A stretch of DNA of 64,000 bases from Blautia hominis (GTDB taxonomy: Bacteria > Bacillota > Clostridia > Lachnospirales > Lachnospiraceae), in contig NQOF01000002.1 in NCBI GenBank assembly GCA_002270465.1, positions 496,001-560,000 on the forward strand. The letters are read 5' to 3'. Under the pieces are notes generated by a model that saw only the letters and a list, made by a program, of their open reading frames with translations, searched no databases and was not told the origin of the DNA. The position numbers were made by a program, and so were the translations under genes. This document shows, in pieces, positions 1 through 8,917 of this stretch (the first letter of the stretch is position 1; every line of letters begins with the position of its first letter).

Positions 1-27
1 CGCATGGGCATTTTTTTGTTACTGTAA
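1..27 (+). CDS. 3' end of an upstream gene (partial)
   Basis: In frame 1 the first eight codons read RMGIFLLL and end at a TAA at 25-27, eleven bases before the next start. A short hydrophobic C-terminus just before cobD-like and cobQ genes would fit the end of CbiB (adenosylcobinamide-phosphate synthase), but eight codons cannot identify a family. The call rests on frame and position only. Confidence 0.3.
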   Translation, partial: RMGIFLLL

Positions 28-38
28 GGAGAAAATAA

Positions 39-1109
39 ATGATAAGTTACCACACCCATGGCGGTGATGTCTACCGCCATCAAAATGTGACGGATTTTTC
101 TGCAAACTGTAATCCTTTCGGCACCCCGGAGTCTGTAAAACAGGCTGTAGCCAGGGCCATGGAGCAGGTCTGCCATTATCCGGATGTAAAATGTGAGCGT
201 CTCAGAGACGCAATCAGTCATTATGAGGGGGTTCCCGCAGAACAGATTATCTGCGGGAATGGTGCGGCGGATTTGATCTTTGCCCTGGTACTGGCGCTGA
301 AGCCAAAAAAGGCGCTGCTTCCTGCCCCCACCTTTGCGGAATATGAGCAGGCGCTTGCCACGGTAGAATGCGGGATTCAGCGGTATGTGCTGGAGGAGAG
401 CCGTGGATTTTCTGTGGGAAGGGAATTTCTGGATGATATCACAGAGGATCTGGATATGGTTTTTCTCTGCAATCCCAACAACCCCACAGGTGTGCTCATG
501 GAGCAGGCATTCTTGAGAGAAGTGCTGCTTCGCTGTCAGGAATGCGGCTGTATCCTTATGCTGGATGAGTGTTTTGTTGACTTTGTGGAACATCCCGAAG
601 CGCACACCATGAAACCTCTTTTAGAGCAGAATAACAGCCTTTTTCTGCTGAAGGCATTTACAAAACGATATGCCATGGCAGGTGTCAGGCTGGGATACGC
701 GCTGTGCGGGAACAGGGAACTCCTTGAAAACATGCAGATGGTGACCCAGCCCTGGAATGTGTCAATTCTGGCTCAGGAGGCCGGCATCGCCGCACTTTCG
801 GAGAAGGAATATGTGGAGCATTCCATGGCCGTGATACACAGGGAACGCACGTATCTTTTGGAAGGCCTTGGGCGTCTGGGGTATGAGACGTTTGCCTCAA
901 GCGCCAACTATATCTTTTTTAAAGGGCCGAAAGACCTTCAAAAGAGCTGTCTTGAAAAGGGAATCTTAATTCGGGACTGCAGCAATTACTACGGGCTTTC
1001 CAAAGGGTATTACCGGATTGCGGTGAGACTCAGGGAAGAAAATGATAAACTTCTGCGTGTGCTTGGAGAGATACCGGCCGCAGACAGCAAGTATAGACAG
1101 ATACCATAA
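39..1109 (+). CDS. cobD: Threonine-phosphate decarboxylase CobD-like (PLP aminotransferase fold)
   Basis: This 356-residue protein belongs to the fold-type I PLP enzymes related to histidinol-phosphate aminotransferase. In cobalamin operons this member makes (R)-1-amino-2-propanol phosphate, the linker of the nucleotide loop, from threonine phosphate. Visible are the N-terminal HGGDVY segment, the FLCNPNNPTG motif, LMLDECFVDF (the Asp that contacts the PLP ring nitrogen) and the Schiff-base lysine at about residue 209 in AFTKRYAMAG. An AAGGAG ribosome site precedes the ATG. cobQ follows after 21 bases and cbiC after that, which favours CobD over histidinol-phosphate aminotransferase, because no histidine gene is nearby. 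The family assignment is firm; the exact substrate is inferred from context. Confidence 0.88.
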   Translation: MISYHTHGGDVYRHQNVTDFSANCNPFGTPESVKQAVARAMEQVCHYPDVKCERLRDAISHYEGVPAEQIICGNGAADLIFALVLALKPKKALLPAPTFAEYEQALATVECGIQRYVLEESRGFSVGREFLDDITEDLDMVFLCNPNNPTGVLMEQAFLREVLLRCQECGCILMLDECFVDFVEHPEAHTMKPLLEQNNSLFLLKAFTKRYAMAGVRLGYALCGNRELLENMQMVTQPWNVSILAQEAGIAALSEKEYVEHSMAVIHRERTYLLEGLGRLGYETFASSANYIFFKGPKDLQKSCLEKGILIRDCSNYYGLSKGYYRIAVRLREENDKLLRVLGEIPAADSKYRQIP

Positions 1110-1130
1110 GAGAAAGGCAGGTAACGGGAA

Positions 1131-2639
1131 ATGGCAAAAGCAATTATGGTGCAGGGCACCATGTCCAATGCGGGGAAAAGTCTTTTGACGGCAGGTCTGT
1201 GCCGTATTTTCAAACAGGACGGATACAAGGTGGCACCTTTTAAGTCACAGAATATGGCGCTTAATTCCTTCATCACGGAGGAGGGGCTGGAGATGGGCCG
1301 CGCGCAGGTGATGCAGGCTGAGGCCGCGGGCATTACACCGTCTGTGTACATGAATCCTATTTTGTTAAAGCCTACAAATGAGACGGGCAGCCAGGTGATC
1401 GTAAACGGAGAGGTTCTGGGAACCATGAGTGCGAGAGAATATTTTGCATATAAAAGGAACCTGATCCCGGAAGTTAAGAAAGCTTATGAAAAACTGGCAT
1501 CAGAATATGATATTGTAGTGATTGAAGGCGCGGGGAGTCCTGCGGAGATCAACCTGAAGCAGGAAGACCTTGTAAATATGGGAATGGCTAAAATGGCGAA
1601 AGCACCGGTGCTTCTGGTGGGAGATATTGACCGGGGCGGTGTGTTCGCACAGCTGATCGGCACGGTGATGCTCCTTGAGGAGGACGAGAGGGAAATCGTC
1701 AAGGGCATGATCATCAATAAATTCCGGGGAGATAAGACCATTCTGGATCCGGGGATCACAATGCTGGAGGAAAAAAGCGGCATTCCCGTAGTGGGAGTGG
1801 CACCCTACCTAAATATTGAGGTGGAGGATGAGGACAGCCTTACTGAACGCTTTGACGGAAAACAGGAAGTAGATGTAATTGATATTGCCGTCATTCGTAT
1901 TCCGCGCATCTCCAATTTTACAGATTTTAATGCCCTGGAGGTGATACCCGGGGTATCGGTGCGCTATGTGAAAACAGTGCGTGATCTGAAGAATCCGGAT
2001 ATGATCGTGCTGCCGGGTTCCAAAAACACTATGGAAGACCTTCTCTGGATGCGGCAGAACGGTCTGGAGGCTGCAATCTTAAAGAAGGCAGCAGAGGGAA
2101 AGATCATTTTCGGTGTGTGCGGCGGTTACCAGATGCTGGGTGAAACTCTGTCGGACCCTGACGGTGTGGAGGCCGGAGGGCAGATCAAGGGCATGGGACT
2201 TCTTCCTATGGATACGGTATTTCAGGGGGCAAAGACAAGGACCCGGGTGGAGGGCTGCTTCCCGGAGGTGGAGGGCGCTTTGAAGGGACTTTCCGGCGTG
2301 TCACTTGCGGGGTATGAGATCCATATGGGTATTTCGTCCCTGCGGGAAGGGGCCAGACCGCTTGTGAGGATCACGGACACCGTGAAGGGCAGTTCCAAAG
2401 AGGACGGGGCTTATGCGGGGAATGTCTACGGTTCCTATGTCCACGGTATTTTCGACAAAGAGGAAGTGGCAAAGAAGATAGTGGAAGCTATAGGGGAAGT
2501 AAAAGGCCTGGATGTAAGTCAGATGACAGGTGTGGAGTTTGCAGAATTCAAGGAAACGCAGTATGATATTCTGGCAGATGGGCTGAGAAAGCATCTGGAT
2601 ATGAAAAAGATATATGAAATCCTGGAAGCCGGCATATAG
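1131..2639 (+). CDS. cobQ: Cobyric acid synthase CobQ
   Basis: CobQ is a glutamine-dependent amidotransferase that amidates four peripheral carboxylates of the corrin ring (b, d, e and g) using ATP. The 502 residues match the family length. The N-terminal half is a dethiobiotin-synthetase-like ATPase with the loop GTMSNAGKS at residues 9-17 and the conserved KSQNMALNS. The C-terminal half is a class I glutamine amidotransferase with the nucleophilic Cys at about 330 in [10 protein letters not shown] and the catalytic His at about 437 in YVHGIFD. It sits 21 bases after cobD and 14 bases before cbiC, so the three are probably cotranscribed from an upstream promoter outside the window. Confidence 0.96.
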   Translation: MAKAIMVQGTMSNAGKSLLTAGLCRIFKQDGYKVAPFKSQNMALNSFITEEGLEMGRAQVMQAEAAGITPSVYMNPILLKPTNETGSQVIVNGEVLGTMSAREYFAYKRNLIPEVKKAYEKLASEYDIVVIEGAGSPAEINLKQEDLVNMGMAKMAKAPVLLVGDIDRGGVFAQLIGTVMLLEEDEREIVKGMIINKFRGDKTILDPGITMLEEKSGIPVVGVAPYLNIEVEDEDSLTERFDGKQEVDVIDIAVIRIPRISNFTDFNALEVIPGVSVRYVKTVRDLKNPDMIVLPGSKNTMEDLLWMRQNGLEAAILKKAAEGKIIFGVCGGYQMLGETLSDPDGVEAGGQIKGMGLLPMDTVFQGAKTRTRVEGCFPEVEGALKGLSGVSLAGYEIHMGISSLREGARPLVRITDTVKGSSKEDGAYAGNVYGSYVHGIFDKEEVAKKIVEAIGEVKGLDVSQMTGVEFAEFKETQYDILADGLRKHLDMKKIYEILEAGI

Positions 2640-2653
2640 AAAGGGCGGATAAG

Positions 2654-3304
2654 ATGAAGACAGAATTAGAAAATGTAAGACCAAAAGAGATTGAAACCAG
2701 AAGTTTTGAGATTATCACAGAGGAGCTGGGGGACAAAAAACTGGTGCCCGGTACAGAGCTGATCGTAAAACGGTGTATTCATACAAGTGCAGATTTTGAC
2801 TATGCAGATAATCTCTGTTTTTCCGACCACGCAGTGGAACAGGCGATTCAAGCCATTAAAAACGGTGCCTGTATTGTGACCGATACGCAGATGGCAAAAG
2901 CAGGTATCAACAAGAAAGCGCTTAAAAAGTACGGCGGGGAGGTTTTTTGTTTTATGTCTGATGAAGATGTTGCCTGTGCGGCAAAAAGTCAGGGATCGAC
3001 CCGTGCAGTTGCAAGTATGGATAAGGCTGCCTCTATGGGAAAACCTCTTATTTTTGCCATCGGCAATGCGCCCACAGCTCTGGTCCGCCTGTATGAGCTG
3101 ATAAATGAGAAAAAAATTTCCCCATATCTAATAATTGGGGTTCCGGTAGGCTTTGTAAATGTGGTACAATCTAAGGAAATGATCATGGAGACAGGGGTGC
3201 CCTACATTGTAGCAAGGGGAAGAAAAGGCGGCAGCAATATCGCAGCCTGTATCTGCAATGCACTTCTCTATATGATCGATAATGAGAGAGACTACTGGAA
3301 ATAG
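2654..3304 (+). CDS. cbiC: Precorrin-8X / cobalt-precorrin-8 methylmutase
   Basis: This enzyme moves the C-11 methyl group of (cobalt-)precorrin-8 to C-12, giving (cobalt-)hydrogenobyrinate. At 216 residues it has the usual length. The catalytic histidine is near residue 43 in KRCIHTSADFDYADNL, and VTDTQMAKAGI, FAIGNAPTAL and VGVPVGFVNVVQSKE are family signatures. The anaerobic name cbiC is used because CbiK and CbiMNQO in the same window point to the cobalt-early route. The ATG lies 14 bases after the cobQ stop with an AAGGGCGG ribosome site. It is the last cobalamin gene of this run; an imperfect hairpin (3307-3330) without a T tract follows. Confidence 0.94.
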   Translation: MKTELENVRPKEIETRSFEIITEELGDKKLVPGTELIVKRCIHTSADFDYADNLCFSDHAVEQAIQAIKNGACIVTDTQMAKAGINKKALKKYGGEVFCFMSDEDVACAAKSQGSTRAVASMDKAASMGKPLIFAIGNAPTALVRLYELINEKKISPYLIIGVPVGFVNVVQSKEMIMETGVPYIVARGRKGGSNIAACICNALLYMIDNERDYWK

Positions 3305-3382
3305 AGAACTGTTCAGACCGTTGAGCAGTTACGGAAACAGACCTTCAATACAAAGGGAAAGAACAGGAAGGGGAAGTATAAT

Positions 3383-4708
3383 ATGAAGTGTGAAAGATGC
3401 GGCCATGAGCTGGACAACGACGATCTATTCTGCTCAAAGTGCGGAAAAGCGGTGTTCGAGGAATACATGGATGAGGACGACATCTGGGAGTTTTATAAAA
3501 GCGATGAAGAACTGAAGGATATAAAAAAGGAAACCGCCGCAGCAAAAGAAAGCGATCCTCAAGAACAGAGAGCTGAAAATGCGGCAGCGGAACCAAAAGA
3601 AGAAAAAGCAGCGGCAGAACCTCCGAAACCTGAAAGGACAGACCATACAGAAACGGATGGGGAAGGCACTGTTTTCGGGGATACAGTGACGGAGGAGCTG
3701 AGTCAGGATACGTTAGAGGATACGGATGCAGAGGCGGCGGAGCGTGAGAGGGAGACGCCTCCAACATTTCTGCAGAAGGAGGAGAACCCAAAAGACCTTG
3801 CGGATACGGATGAACTGCCCTTTGAGGATCTGGTAAAGAAAGCGGCAAAAGAATCCTCCTACAAGCCGAAAAAAGAAAAGCGGCAGGGAGAACCGGAGAA
3901 GAAAAATCCGGTCTGGCTCATATCCGGATGTATTTTAATTGTCTGTCTTCTCATTGGAGTCCTGTGGGGGGTACACGCCATGCAGCAGATGGATGAGGAA
4001 AAAAAGGCATACTACGCCAAAGCAGAACAGGAAGACAAGACCGCCGGAGCCAAGGGGCAGGATTCAGAAAATACGCAGGGTTCAGCCGATAAGGAAGCGG
4101 ATGCCAAAAAAGAGACGGAAAGCGGAGAGAAGGACAACAGCGGCGCGGAGGCTGAAAAAGAAGAAAAAGACAAAGAGGCAGAGAAAAAGGAAGATAAGCC
4201 CAAAGAAGAAAAAAAGGAAGAAAAGAAACAGGAATATTTTAAGTCAGTGGATGCGGACAGCATAGATTTCTCCAAATTTCAAAAAATCTCCATTGCTTCC
4301 ACGGACCAGAATTCCCAGCAGTCCTCCGATAATTATGATTACAGCGCGGCCAGCGCTGTAGATGGGGATACTGCTTCCTCCTGGCAGGAGGGGGAAGACG
4401 GACTGGGGGAGGGTACCGGTATCCGTCTGGATTTTGACAAGGCCCACAAAGTGCGCTACATGGTACTTTACCTGGGGAACTGGAGAAGTGAAGATATGTG
4501 GAAGGCAAATGCCAGACCGGCGTCCCTGACCATCAGTGTGGGAGATTCCCAGAAGAAGGATGTGGAGTTTTCCAATGAAAAGAAGGCGTTCTGTCTTTCC
4601 TTTGATGAACCGGTGGAAGCTTCTTATGTATCCCTTTATATTAAAAGCGGATTTGAGGGAGACCGGTGGAATGACAACTGCATTTCAGAAGTTGAACTAT
4701 ATGAATAA
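3383..4708 (+). CDS. Membrane protein: zinc ribbon, low-complexity linker, TM helix, discoidin-like domain
   Basis: The 441-residue protein starts with a four-cysteine zinc ribbon (CERCGHEL then CSKCGKAV, residues 3-23). An acidic Ala/Glu/Lys-rich cytoplasmic stretch follows, then one membrane helix at about 174-198 (WLISGCILIVCLLIGVLWG), a second very charged Lys/Glu linker to about 290, and a beta-rich C-terminal domain at about 300-441. That domain contains AVDGDTASSWQEG, IRLDFDKAHKVRYMVLYLGNW and ISEVELYE, which resemble the F5/8 type C (discoidin) or NADase-type glycan-binding fold. The likely layout is a cytoplasmic zinc ribbon and an external carbohydrate-binding domain. The function is unknown. 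It is transcribed alone, with a GGAAGGGG ribosome site and a strong terminator at 4730-4772. Confidence 0.82.
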   Translation: MKCERCGHELDNDDLFCSKCGKAVFEEYMDEDDIWEFYKSDEELKDIKKETAAAKESDPQEQRAENAAAEPKEEKAAAEPPKPERTDHTETDGEGTVFGDTVTEELSQDTLEDTDAEAAERERETPPTFLQKEENPKDLADTDELPFEDLVKKAAKESSYKPKKEKRQGEPEKKNPVWLISGCILIVCLLIGVLWGVHAMQQMDEEKKAYYAKAEQEDKTAGAKGQDSENTQGSADKEADAKKETESGEKDNSGAEAEKEEKDKEAEKKEDKPKEEKKEEKKQEYFKSVDADSIDFSKFQKISIASTDQNSQQSSDNYDYSAASAVDGDTASSWQEGEDGLGEGTGIRLDFDKAHKVRYMVLYLGNWRSEDMWKANARPASLTISVGDSQKKDVEFSNEKKAFCLSFDEPVEASYVSLYIKSGFEGDRWNDNCISEVELYE

Positions 4709-4729
4709 AAGATCAGGGCAGAAATGATC

Positions 4730-4772
4730 AAGCCATGAAACAGAAAGCTATAATTCTGTTTCATGGCTTTTT
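4730..4772 (+). terminator. Rho-independent terminator
   Basis: A 16-bp stem (AAGCCATGAAACAGAA paired with its complement at 4754-4769) has an 8-base loop and is followed by a T-rich run. It ends the transcript of the zinc-ribbon membrane protein. Confidence 0.85.
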
Positions 4773-4856
4773 GTCTGCTGCCAAGGTCATCCAAAAGGGG
4801 CTTTCTTACAGCCGGACCAGTGAATTCGGAGACCTGTACGACAGTGAACCATATTT

Positions 4857-4988
4857 GTAACAGTTCAGACAGGTCTGCGCATTTACTGCGCTGACTGTAT
4901 GAAAAAGTAGTGCCAGCTTTATCCGGCCCATCGCAAAGCGATTTTTAATGGCTGGATGCGTAACGGTTCAGCTTGTCCGAACTGTTAC
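4857..4988 (+). repeat. Family A intergenic inverted-repeat element, copy A1
   Basis: This 132-bp element starts GTAACAGTTCAGACAG and ends with the near-complement TTGTCCGAACTGTTAC. Inside is the hairpin GCGCA-tttac-TGCGC and a second stem built on ATCCGGCC and GGCTGGAT. Three related copies occur at 19979, 25729 (inverted) and 60209. This copy ends 2 bases beyond the cbiK stop, between two convergent genes, and has no coding potential. The rest of 4709-4990 holds only the terminator at 4730-4772 and about 80 bases in which nothing was recognised. Confidence 0.8.
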
Positions 4989-4990
4989 CC

Positions 4991-6655
4991 TTATCTGTCA
5001 ACTGCGCGGATGTGGTCAATAAAGAGACGGCGTATGCCCTCGTATTCTCCGAGACCTTTTAACACAGCCTTCACTTCATATCCCTCGTCCTTAAACTGGC
5101 TGTACCAGGATTCCGGATCATCCCCCGCCATATCATTTTTGGCGTGGTCACCGGCCACGATCATAAAGGGCGCCAGCACCACTTCCTTCGGCTGGTAGGC
5201 TTTCAGCATTTTTTTCAGGCTCTCCATAGAGGGGTAGGCTTCCACGGTGCCCAAAAAGAAGTTGGGATATCCTTTATCTTTGAAGGTGTAATCCAGGGCA
5301 GCATAGATGGAGTTGGCAAAATGGGTTGTGCCGTGCCCCATGAATACCAGTGCCTGTTCCTCTGTTATATGAGAGAATTCGTCCGCAATGGCAGCAATAA
5401 CCTTGTGGCTGTCATCCTCCGTGGTAAGAAGCGGGTCCCCGAAAGAAATCGAATGGAAGGAATCCCGGTAGGTAAGGGCATCCTCTTTCATCAGGTCATT
5501 TTCGATGCCGTTGATCACATGGGTGGGCTGTACCAGTACATCTGTAATGCCGTCTGACATCATCTGCTCCATGGCTTCCTTTACCGTGGGAATGATCAAG
5601 TTATCCCTGTTCTTAAGCTTTCGGATGATCATTTTGCTGGTCCATGCCCGATAGACAGGATACTCCGGGAAAGCCTGTCTCATAGAATCTTCGATGGCAT
5701 CAATGGTAACCTTTCTGGTGTCATCATGGCTGGTGCCGAAGCTGACTGCCAGGATCGCTTTCTTTGTCTTCATGTTCACTGGTGATATTCCTCCGTAGTG
5801 TGTAGTATTGATATTGACGTCTGCTATGTATTTTTCTAAGGTCTGCAGATTTTTGGGAACAGGCAGCGCGGGCTTTAAGATACCTTTCATACACAGGCTG
5901 TCGAACAGTTCCAGCACGGCAGGCGCTTCCAGGTTAGTCTGGGCCAGCACTGCTTTGTTGCTGAACACATCAGCCGGGGTGCCGTGCATGAGAACTTTTC
6001 CCTCGTGAAACAGCATGATCTCGTCCGCCCACTCATAGGCATAATTTACATCATGGGTTGCCATGAGGACGGTGATCCCGGCCTCTGTCAGACGGTTTAC
6101 AATCTGGTTCACCATGGTGGTATGCTTGGGGTCCAGGGCGGCTGCCGGTTCATCTAAAATAATAATGTCCGGATGCATGACAAGGATATCAGCGATGGAC
6201 ACCTGTTTTTTCTGGCCTCCGCTTAAAGAGTGGGTGGGTTTATGGCGGAAGGGGGTGATTTCCAGATGCTCGATGACCTCCTCCACCTCTTTTTTGGCAT
6301 CCTCCTCTGACACACCCAGATTGAGGATGCCAAAAGAGATCTCCTGGTATACGCTGGCTGAAAAAAGCTGGTTGTCAGGGTCCTGGAACACGATCCCTAT
6401 TTTGCTTCGCAGCTTTAAAAGGCCTTTCTTGTCATAGGTGACCGGTTCGCCGTTAAAATACAGGGTGCCTGAGGAAGGGCGGTGTATGCCGTTGCAGCAC
6501 AGAAAGAAAGTGGATTTTCCGGAGCCGTTGGAGCCCATAAAAGCAACCTTCTGTCCCCGTTTGATCTCCAGACTGAGACCATTTAACGAATGGGAATTCT
6601 CGTCGTCATATGAAAAAAATAAATTCTCTGCTTTTAATATGATGTCATTGTTCAT
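4991..6655 (-). CDS. In-frame fusion: cobalt ABC transporter ATPase CbiO + sirohydrochlorin cobaltochelatase CbiK
   Basis: The 554-residue frame joins two proteins. Residues 1 to about 275 are the ECF-type ATPase CbiO: Walker A GSNGSGKST, Q-loop VFQDPDNQLF, signature LSGGQKKQ, Walker B IIILDEPAAALD and switch His in ATHDVNYA. From about residue 293 comes CbiK, which inserts Co2+ into sirohydrochlorin: AILAVSFGTSH at its start, then the two metal/catalytic histidine regions FMGHGTTHF and VAGDHAKNDM. The cbiK part is preceded inside the frame by GGAGG (5792-5796), a 10-base gap and a GTG (5779-5781), then ATG at 5773-5775, so it could also be made as a separate protein. Its start overlaps the cbiQ stop by 4 bases. 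It is the last gene of the riboswitch-controlled cobalt operon, linking uptake to chelation. Confidence 0.93.
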   Translation of the reverse strand: MNNDIILKAENLFFSYDDENSHSLNGLSLEIKRGQKVAFMGSNGSGKSTFFLCCNGIHRPSSGTLYFNGEPVTYDKKGLLKLRSKIGIVFQDPDNQLFSASVYQEISFGILNLGVSEEDAKKEVEEVIEHLEITPFRHKPTHSLSGGQKKQVSIADILVMHPDIIILDEPAAALDPKHTTMVNQIVNRLTEAGITVLMATHDVNYAYEWADEIMLFHEGKVLMHGTPADVFSNKAVLAQTNLEAPAVLELFDSLCMKGILKPALPVPKNLQTLEKYIADVNINTTHYGGISPVNMKTKKAILAVSFGTSHDDTRKVTIDAIEDSMRQAFPEYPVYRAWTSKMIIRKLKNRDNLIIPTVKEAMEQMMSDGITDVLVQPTHVINGIENDLMKEDALTYRDSFHSISFGDPLLTTEDDSHKVIAAIADEFSHITEEQALVFMGHGTTHFANSIYAALDYTFKDKGYPNFFLGTVEAYPSMESLKKMLKAYQPKEVVLAPFMIVAGDHAKNDMAGDDPESWYSQFKDEGYEVKAVLKGLGEYEGIRRLFIDHIRAVDR

Positions 6656-7428
6656 GCGAAGAACCTCCTCCAGATAGTTATGGAAAATAAAATGATTTCA
6701 AATAAAACAATCCACACGATCACTTTTTTCTTGGGAGGATAGGTTTCATTCAAAACATGGATGGTGCCGTCATAGCAGCGTGCCTCCATGGCGCTGTAGA
6801 GGGCATTGGAACGCTTAACCGCCCGGATCATCAGGACAGATCCGAGGGCACCGAAGGACTTTAAGCTTGTCTTGTAATTTCTGTTTCCCAGGCGGCTGTT
6901 CTGTGACGTGGAAATATAATAGGCAGTATCCAGCAGCACGAAAATAAAACGGTAAATAAGCAGCATCAGCTCAATCATCAGTTTGGGGCAGTGCAGCTTT
7001 CCCAGTACATTCAGAATGTCCGGCATGGGGGTCGTCATGGACAGAAAATACAGGCAGGAGACTGCGGACAGAGCTGTCAGAATCAACTGCAGGGCATAAA
7101 ATAGCGCGTCTACGCTCCCTGTGAGGTACCAACTGCCTATAGAAACGGCAAATAGATCCAAGGGCTCGTGTTTTAAATTCAAAACAATGGCAATGGTGCT
7201 CAAGATCAGGAAAGCCAGCGGCACAGTCATAAAGTGGATATAGCGGGAAAAAGGGATTCCCCCCTTATAAACGGTGAGAATCCCTGTGACTGCTAAAACA
7301 ATGCATGCGACCACGATGGAACGACTCATCACACAGAAAAGAAGTGTAATCATCGCGAACGCAAACTTTTCACCGGCATTTTCATATCTAAGCTTGGAAT
7401 TGTAACAAAGCTTATCAATGGTTATCAT
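6652..7428 (-). CDS. cbiQ: Cobalt ECF transporter T component CbiQ
   Basis: CbiQ is the membrane T component that couples the ATPase CbiO to the substrate-binding CbiM/CbiN. The 258 residues contain several hydrophobic helices (AFAMITLLFCVMSRSIVVA, LAFLILSTIAIVL and the C-terminal VIVWIVLFEIILFSITIW). The basic coupling-helix region includes SFGALGSVLMIRAVKRSNALYSAMEARCYDG, whose final A-R-C-Y-D-G matches the A-R-G-type motif of T components. It overlaps cbiO/cbiK by 4 bases and follows cbiN by 29 bases. Confidence 0.93.
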   Translation of the reverse strand: MITIDKLCYNSKLRYENAGEKFAFAMITLLFCVMSRSIVVACIVLAVTGILTVYKGGIPFSRYIHFMTVPLAFLILSTIAIVLNLKHEPLDLFAVSIGSWYLTGSVDALFYALQLILTALSAVSCLYFLSMTTPMPDILNVLGKLHCPKLMIELMLLIYRFIFVLLDTAYYISTSQNSRLGNRNYKTSLKSFGALGSVLMIRAVKRSNALYSAMEARCYDGTIHVLNETYPPKKKVIVWIVLFEIILFSITIWRRFFA

Positions 7429-7457
7429 AAGTTACTCCTTTCGCCGGATGCAAAGTA

Positions 7458-7757
7458 TCATTCTCCTTTTCCCAGCTTCTTTCTTTCTACAAAGCGCCCC
7501 ATAAAGAAGGCCAGGATGCCAACTCCGATGGAAGACTGCACACAGAACAAAAGGCTTTCCACTTCACCGGGAAGCTCGCGGCCAAGTATTTTTTCAAGGA
7601 TCGGTTCTGCTATGGGCTGAAAACCGGAGTCCACTTCCGCCACCACCTGGCTGCCGGCATCGTCAGAGCCGCCGAATTCTGCGTCCTTTAAAGCGAAGAG
7701 CGGTATGAACGCAATTAGAATGATCACAACTAATAATCCAATCACTGTTTTTTTCAT
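7458..7757 (-). CDS. cbiN: Cobalt transport protein CbiN
   Basis: This small protein of 99 residues has two membrane helices: an N-terminal VIGLLVVIILIAFIPLFAL and a C-terminal segment SIGVGILAFFMGRFV. The middle, external part contains FGGSDDAGSQVV and GFQPIAEPIL, typical of CbiN. CbiN binds CbiM and is needed for cobalt loading. Its start is 1 base after the cbiM stop, so translation is probably coupled. Confidence 0.93.
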   Translation of the reverse strand: MKKTVIGLLVVIILIAFIPLFALKDAEFGGSDDAGSQVVAEVDSGFQPIAEPILEKILGRELPGEVESLLFCVQSSIGVGILAFFMGRFVERKKLGKGE

Positions 7758-7758
7758 A

Positions 7759-8505
7759 TTACTTTGCCTCCTTTAAAAAACCGATGGTACGGAGTTCCGG
7801 TTTCGCATAGGTCTCAAGACCCATGATGATAAGAACTGTGATGACGCCTTCGATAATTGCCAGAGGTAACTGTGTGGGTGCGAACACCAGCAGGAATTTT
7901 CCCATAGCGCCCATGATGGTAGTGTCTGCATGGTGAGCCAGTGCCATCTGTACGGCAGTTACACAGTATGTAAATAAGTCACCCAAGGTCGCTGCAAGGA
8001 AAACAGAAACATATCGGTTCACCTTGCATTTTTTACAGATAAAGAAAATTCCGTAAGATACAAAAGGTCCTGCGATTGCCATAGAAAAAGTATTGGCACC
8101 CAGGGTGGTAAGTCCGCCGTGGGCCAGCAGGATAGCCTGGAAGAGGAGCACAATGATTCCCAGAATGGAAACTGCGCTGGGGCCGAAAAGGATAGCGCCA
8201 AGCCCGGTTCCTGTCATATGGGAACAGCTTCCTGTCACTGATGGGATCTTAAGGGATGAGATCACGAATACAAAGGCTCCTGACATAGCCAGCAGGGTGA
8301 TCAGGTTTCTGTGTTCATTCAGGGTTTTCTTGATGGACATAAAACCAGCGATCAAAAACGGGACGCAGATCACACCCCATGCGATGCAGAACCCTCCGGG
8401 AAGATAACCTTCCATGATGTGCATGGCACTTACATTCGGCACAATACCAAAGGTCAGTGCGAACATGCTGGCCAATACAATAATTCTTTTTTGTTGCTTA
8501 CTCAT
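7759..8505 (-). CDS. cbiM: Cobalt transport protein CbiM (substrate-binding S component)
   Basis: The ATG at 8505 was chosen over an upstream frame start at 8589 because AAGGAGGA lies 7 bases before it, and because the upstream codons run into the riboswitch terminator. The protein has 248 residues. It begins with a signal-like helix (IIVLASMFALTFGIVPNVSA) followed by the CbiM hallmark MHIMEGYLPGGFC; in the family the new N-terminus and His form the cobalt site. Later signatures are SVTGSCSHMTGTGLGAILFGP and LAHGGLTTLGANTFSM. It is the first gene of the cobalt operon and lies behind a cobalamin riboswitch. Confidence 0.95.
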   Translation of the reverse strand: MSKQQKRIIVLASMFALTFGIVPNVSAMHIMEGYLPGGFCIAWGVICVPFLIAGFMSIKKTLNEHRNLITLLAMSGAFVFVISSLKIPSVTGSCSHMTGTGLGAILFGPSAVSILGIIVLLFQAILLAHGGLTTLGANTFSMAIAGPFVSYGIFFICKKCKVNRYVSVFLAATLGDLFTYCVTAVQMALAHHADTTIMGAMGKFLLVFAPTQLPLAIIEGVITVLIIMGLETYAKPELRTIGFLKEAK

Positions 8506-8553
8506 TTTGTCTTTTCCTCCTTCTGATTGAGTAATATAATGCCCAAATGGGTA

Positions 8554-8585
8554 TAAAAAAACCTGGCGGTAAAAACACCGACAGG
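8554..8585 (-). terminator. Intrinsic terminator of the cobalamin riboswitch
   Basis: Read on the minus strand, CCTGtCGGT pairs with ACCGcCAGG across a short loop and is followed by seven Ts. It lies between the aptamer and cbiM, so B12 binding is expected to stop transcription before the cobalt operon. Confidence 0.8.
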
Positions 8586-8689
8586 CCATCAGAAGAACAA
8601 ATGCGGACAGCAGACCTTATTTTAATAAGCGCCCATACCGCCTGTTCTTACACAAGGCCATCGTTCGTAACCATTGTGTAAATCGCTTG

Positions 8690-8850
8690 TGACAGGCAGG
8701 TCTTCTGACTCGGGCGTCATCACCACATTTTGCCTTCCCAGTTTCCCAGTGACATCATAAAATGTGACTCTTCCCTCACAGCGGCGCGACCGTGTGAGCT
8801 TTTAACTCAACTTTCCTATTATTCCGACGTAGCGGACACCTGTGCACACT
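8690..8850 (-). promoter_or_regulatory. Cobalamin riboswitch aptamer
   Basis: Read on the minus strand, the conserved core elements appear in order: AGGTGTCC near the 5' end, GGAAAGTTGAG, CGCCGCTGTGAGG, the B12-box-like GTCACTGGGAAACTGGGAAG, GATGACGCCCGAGTCAGAAG and the closing ACCTGCCTGTC. These match the Rfam-type cobalamin aptamer. It is followed by a hairpin (TTACACAA with TTGTGTAA), the terminator at 8554-8585 and then cbiM. Exact ends are approximate. Confidence 0.93.
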
Positions 8851-8863
8851 CAATTCTGTGATT

Positions 8864-8892
8864 ATTGTATCGCCCTGGAAGTTTTTTGTCAA
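8864..8892 (-). promoter_or_regulatory. Sigma-A promoter of the riboswitch-cbiMNQO/K operon
   Basis: On the minus strand TTGACA (8887-8892), a 17-base spacer and TACAAT (8864-8869) lie just upstream of the aptamer, placing the transcript start near its 5' end. Confidence 0.75.
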
Positions 8893-8917
8893 TTGAATTC
8901 GACAAAAAATCAAGATG

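Noticed and set aside
3307-3330. Hairpin AACTGTTCA/TGAGCAGTT after cbiC, resembling the family A ends
   Set aside because: It is too short and imperfect to count as a fifth copy, and lacks a T tract for a terminator.
3939-4265. Lys/Arg-rich frame inside the zinc-ribbon gene
   Set aside because: It is the out-of-frame reading of the Lys/Glu-rich linker, not a basic DNA-binding protein.
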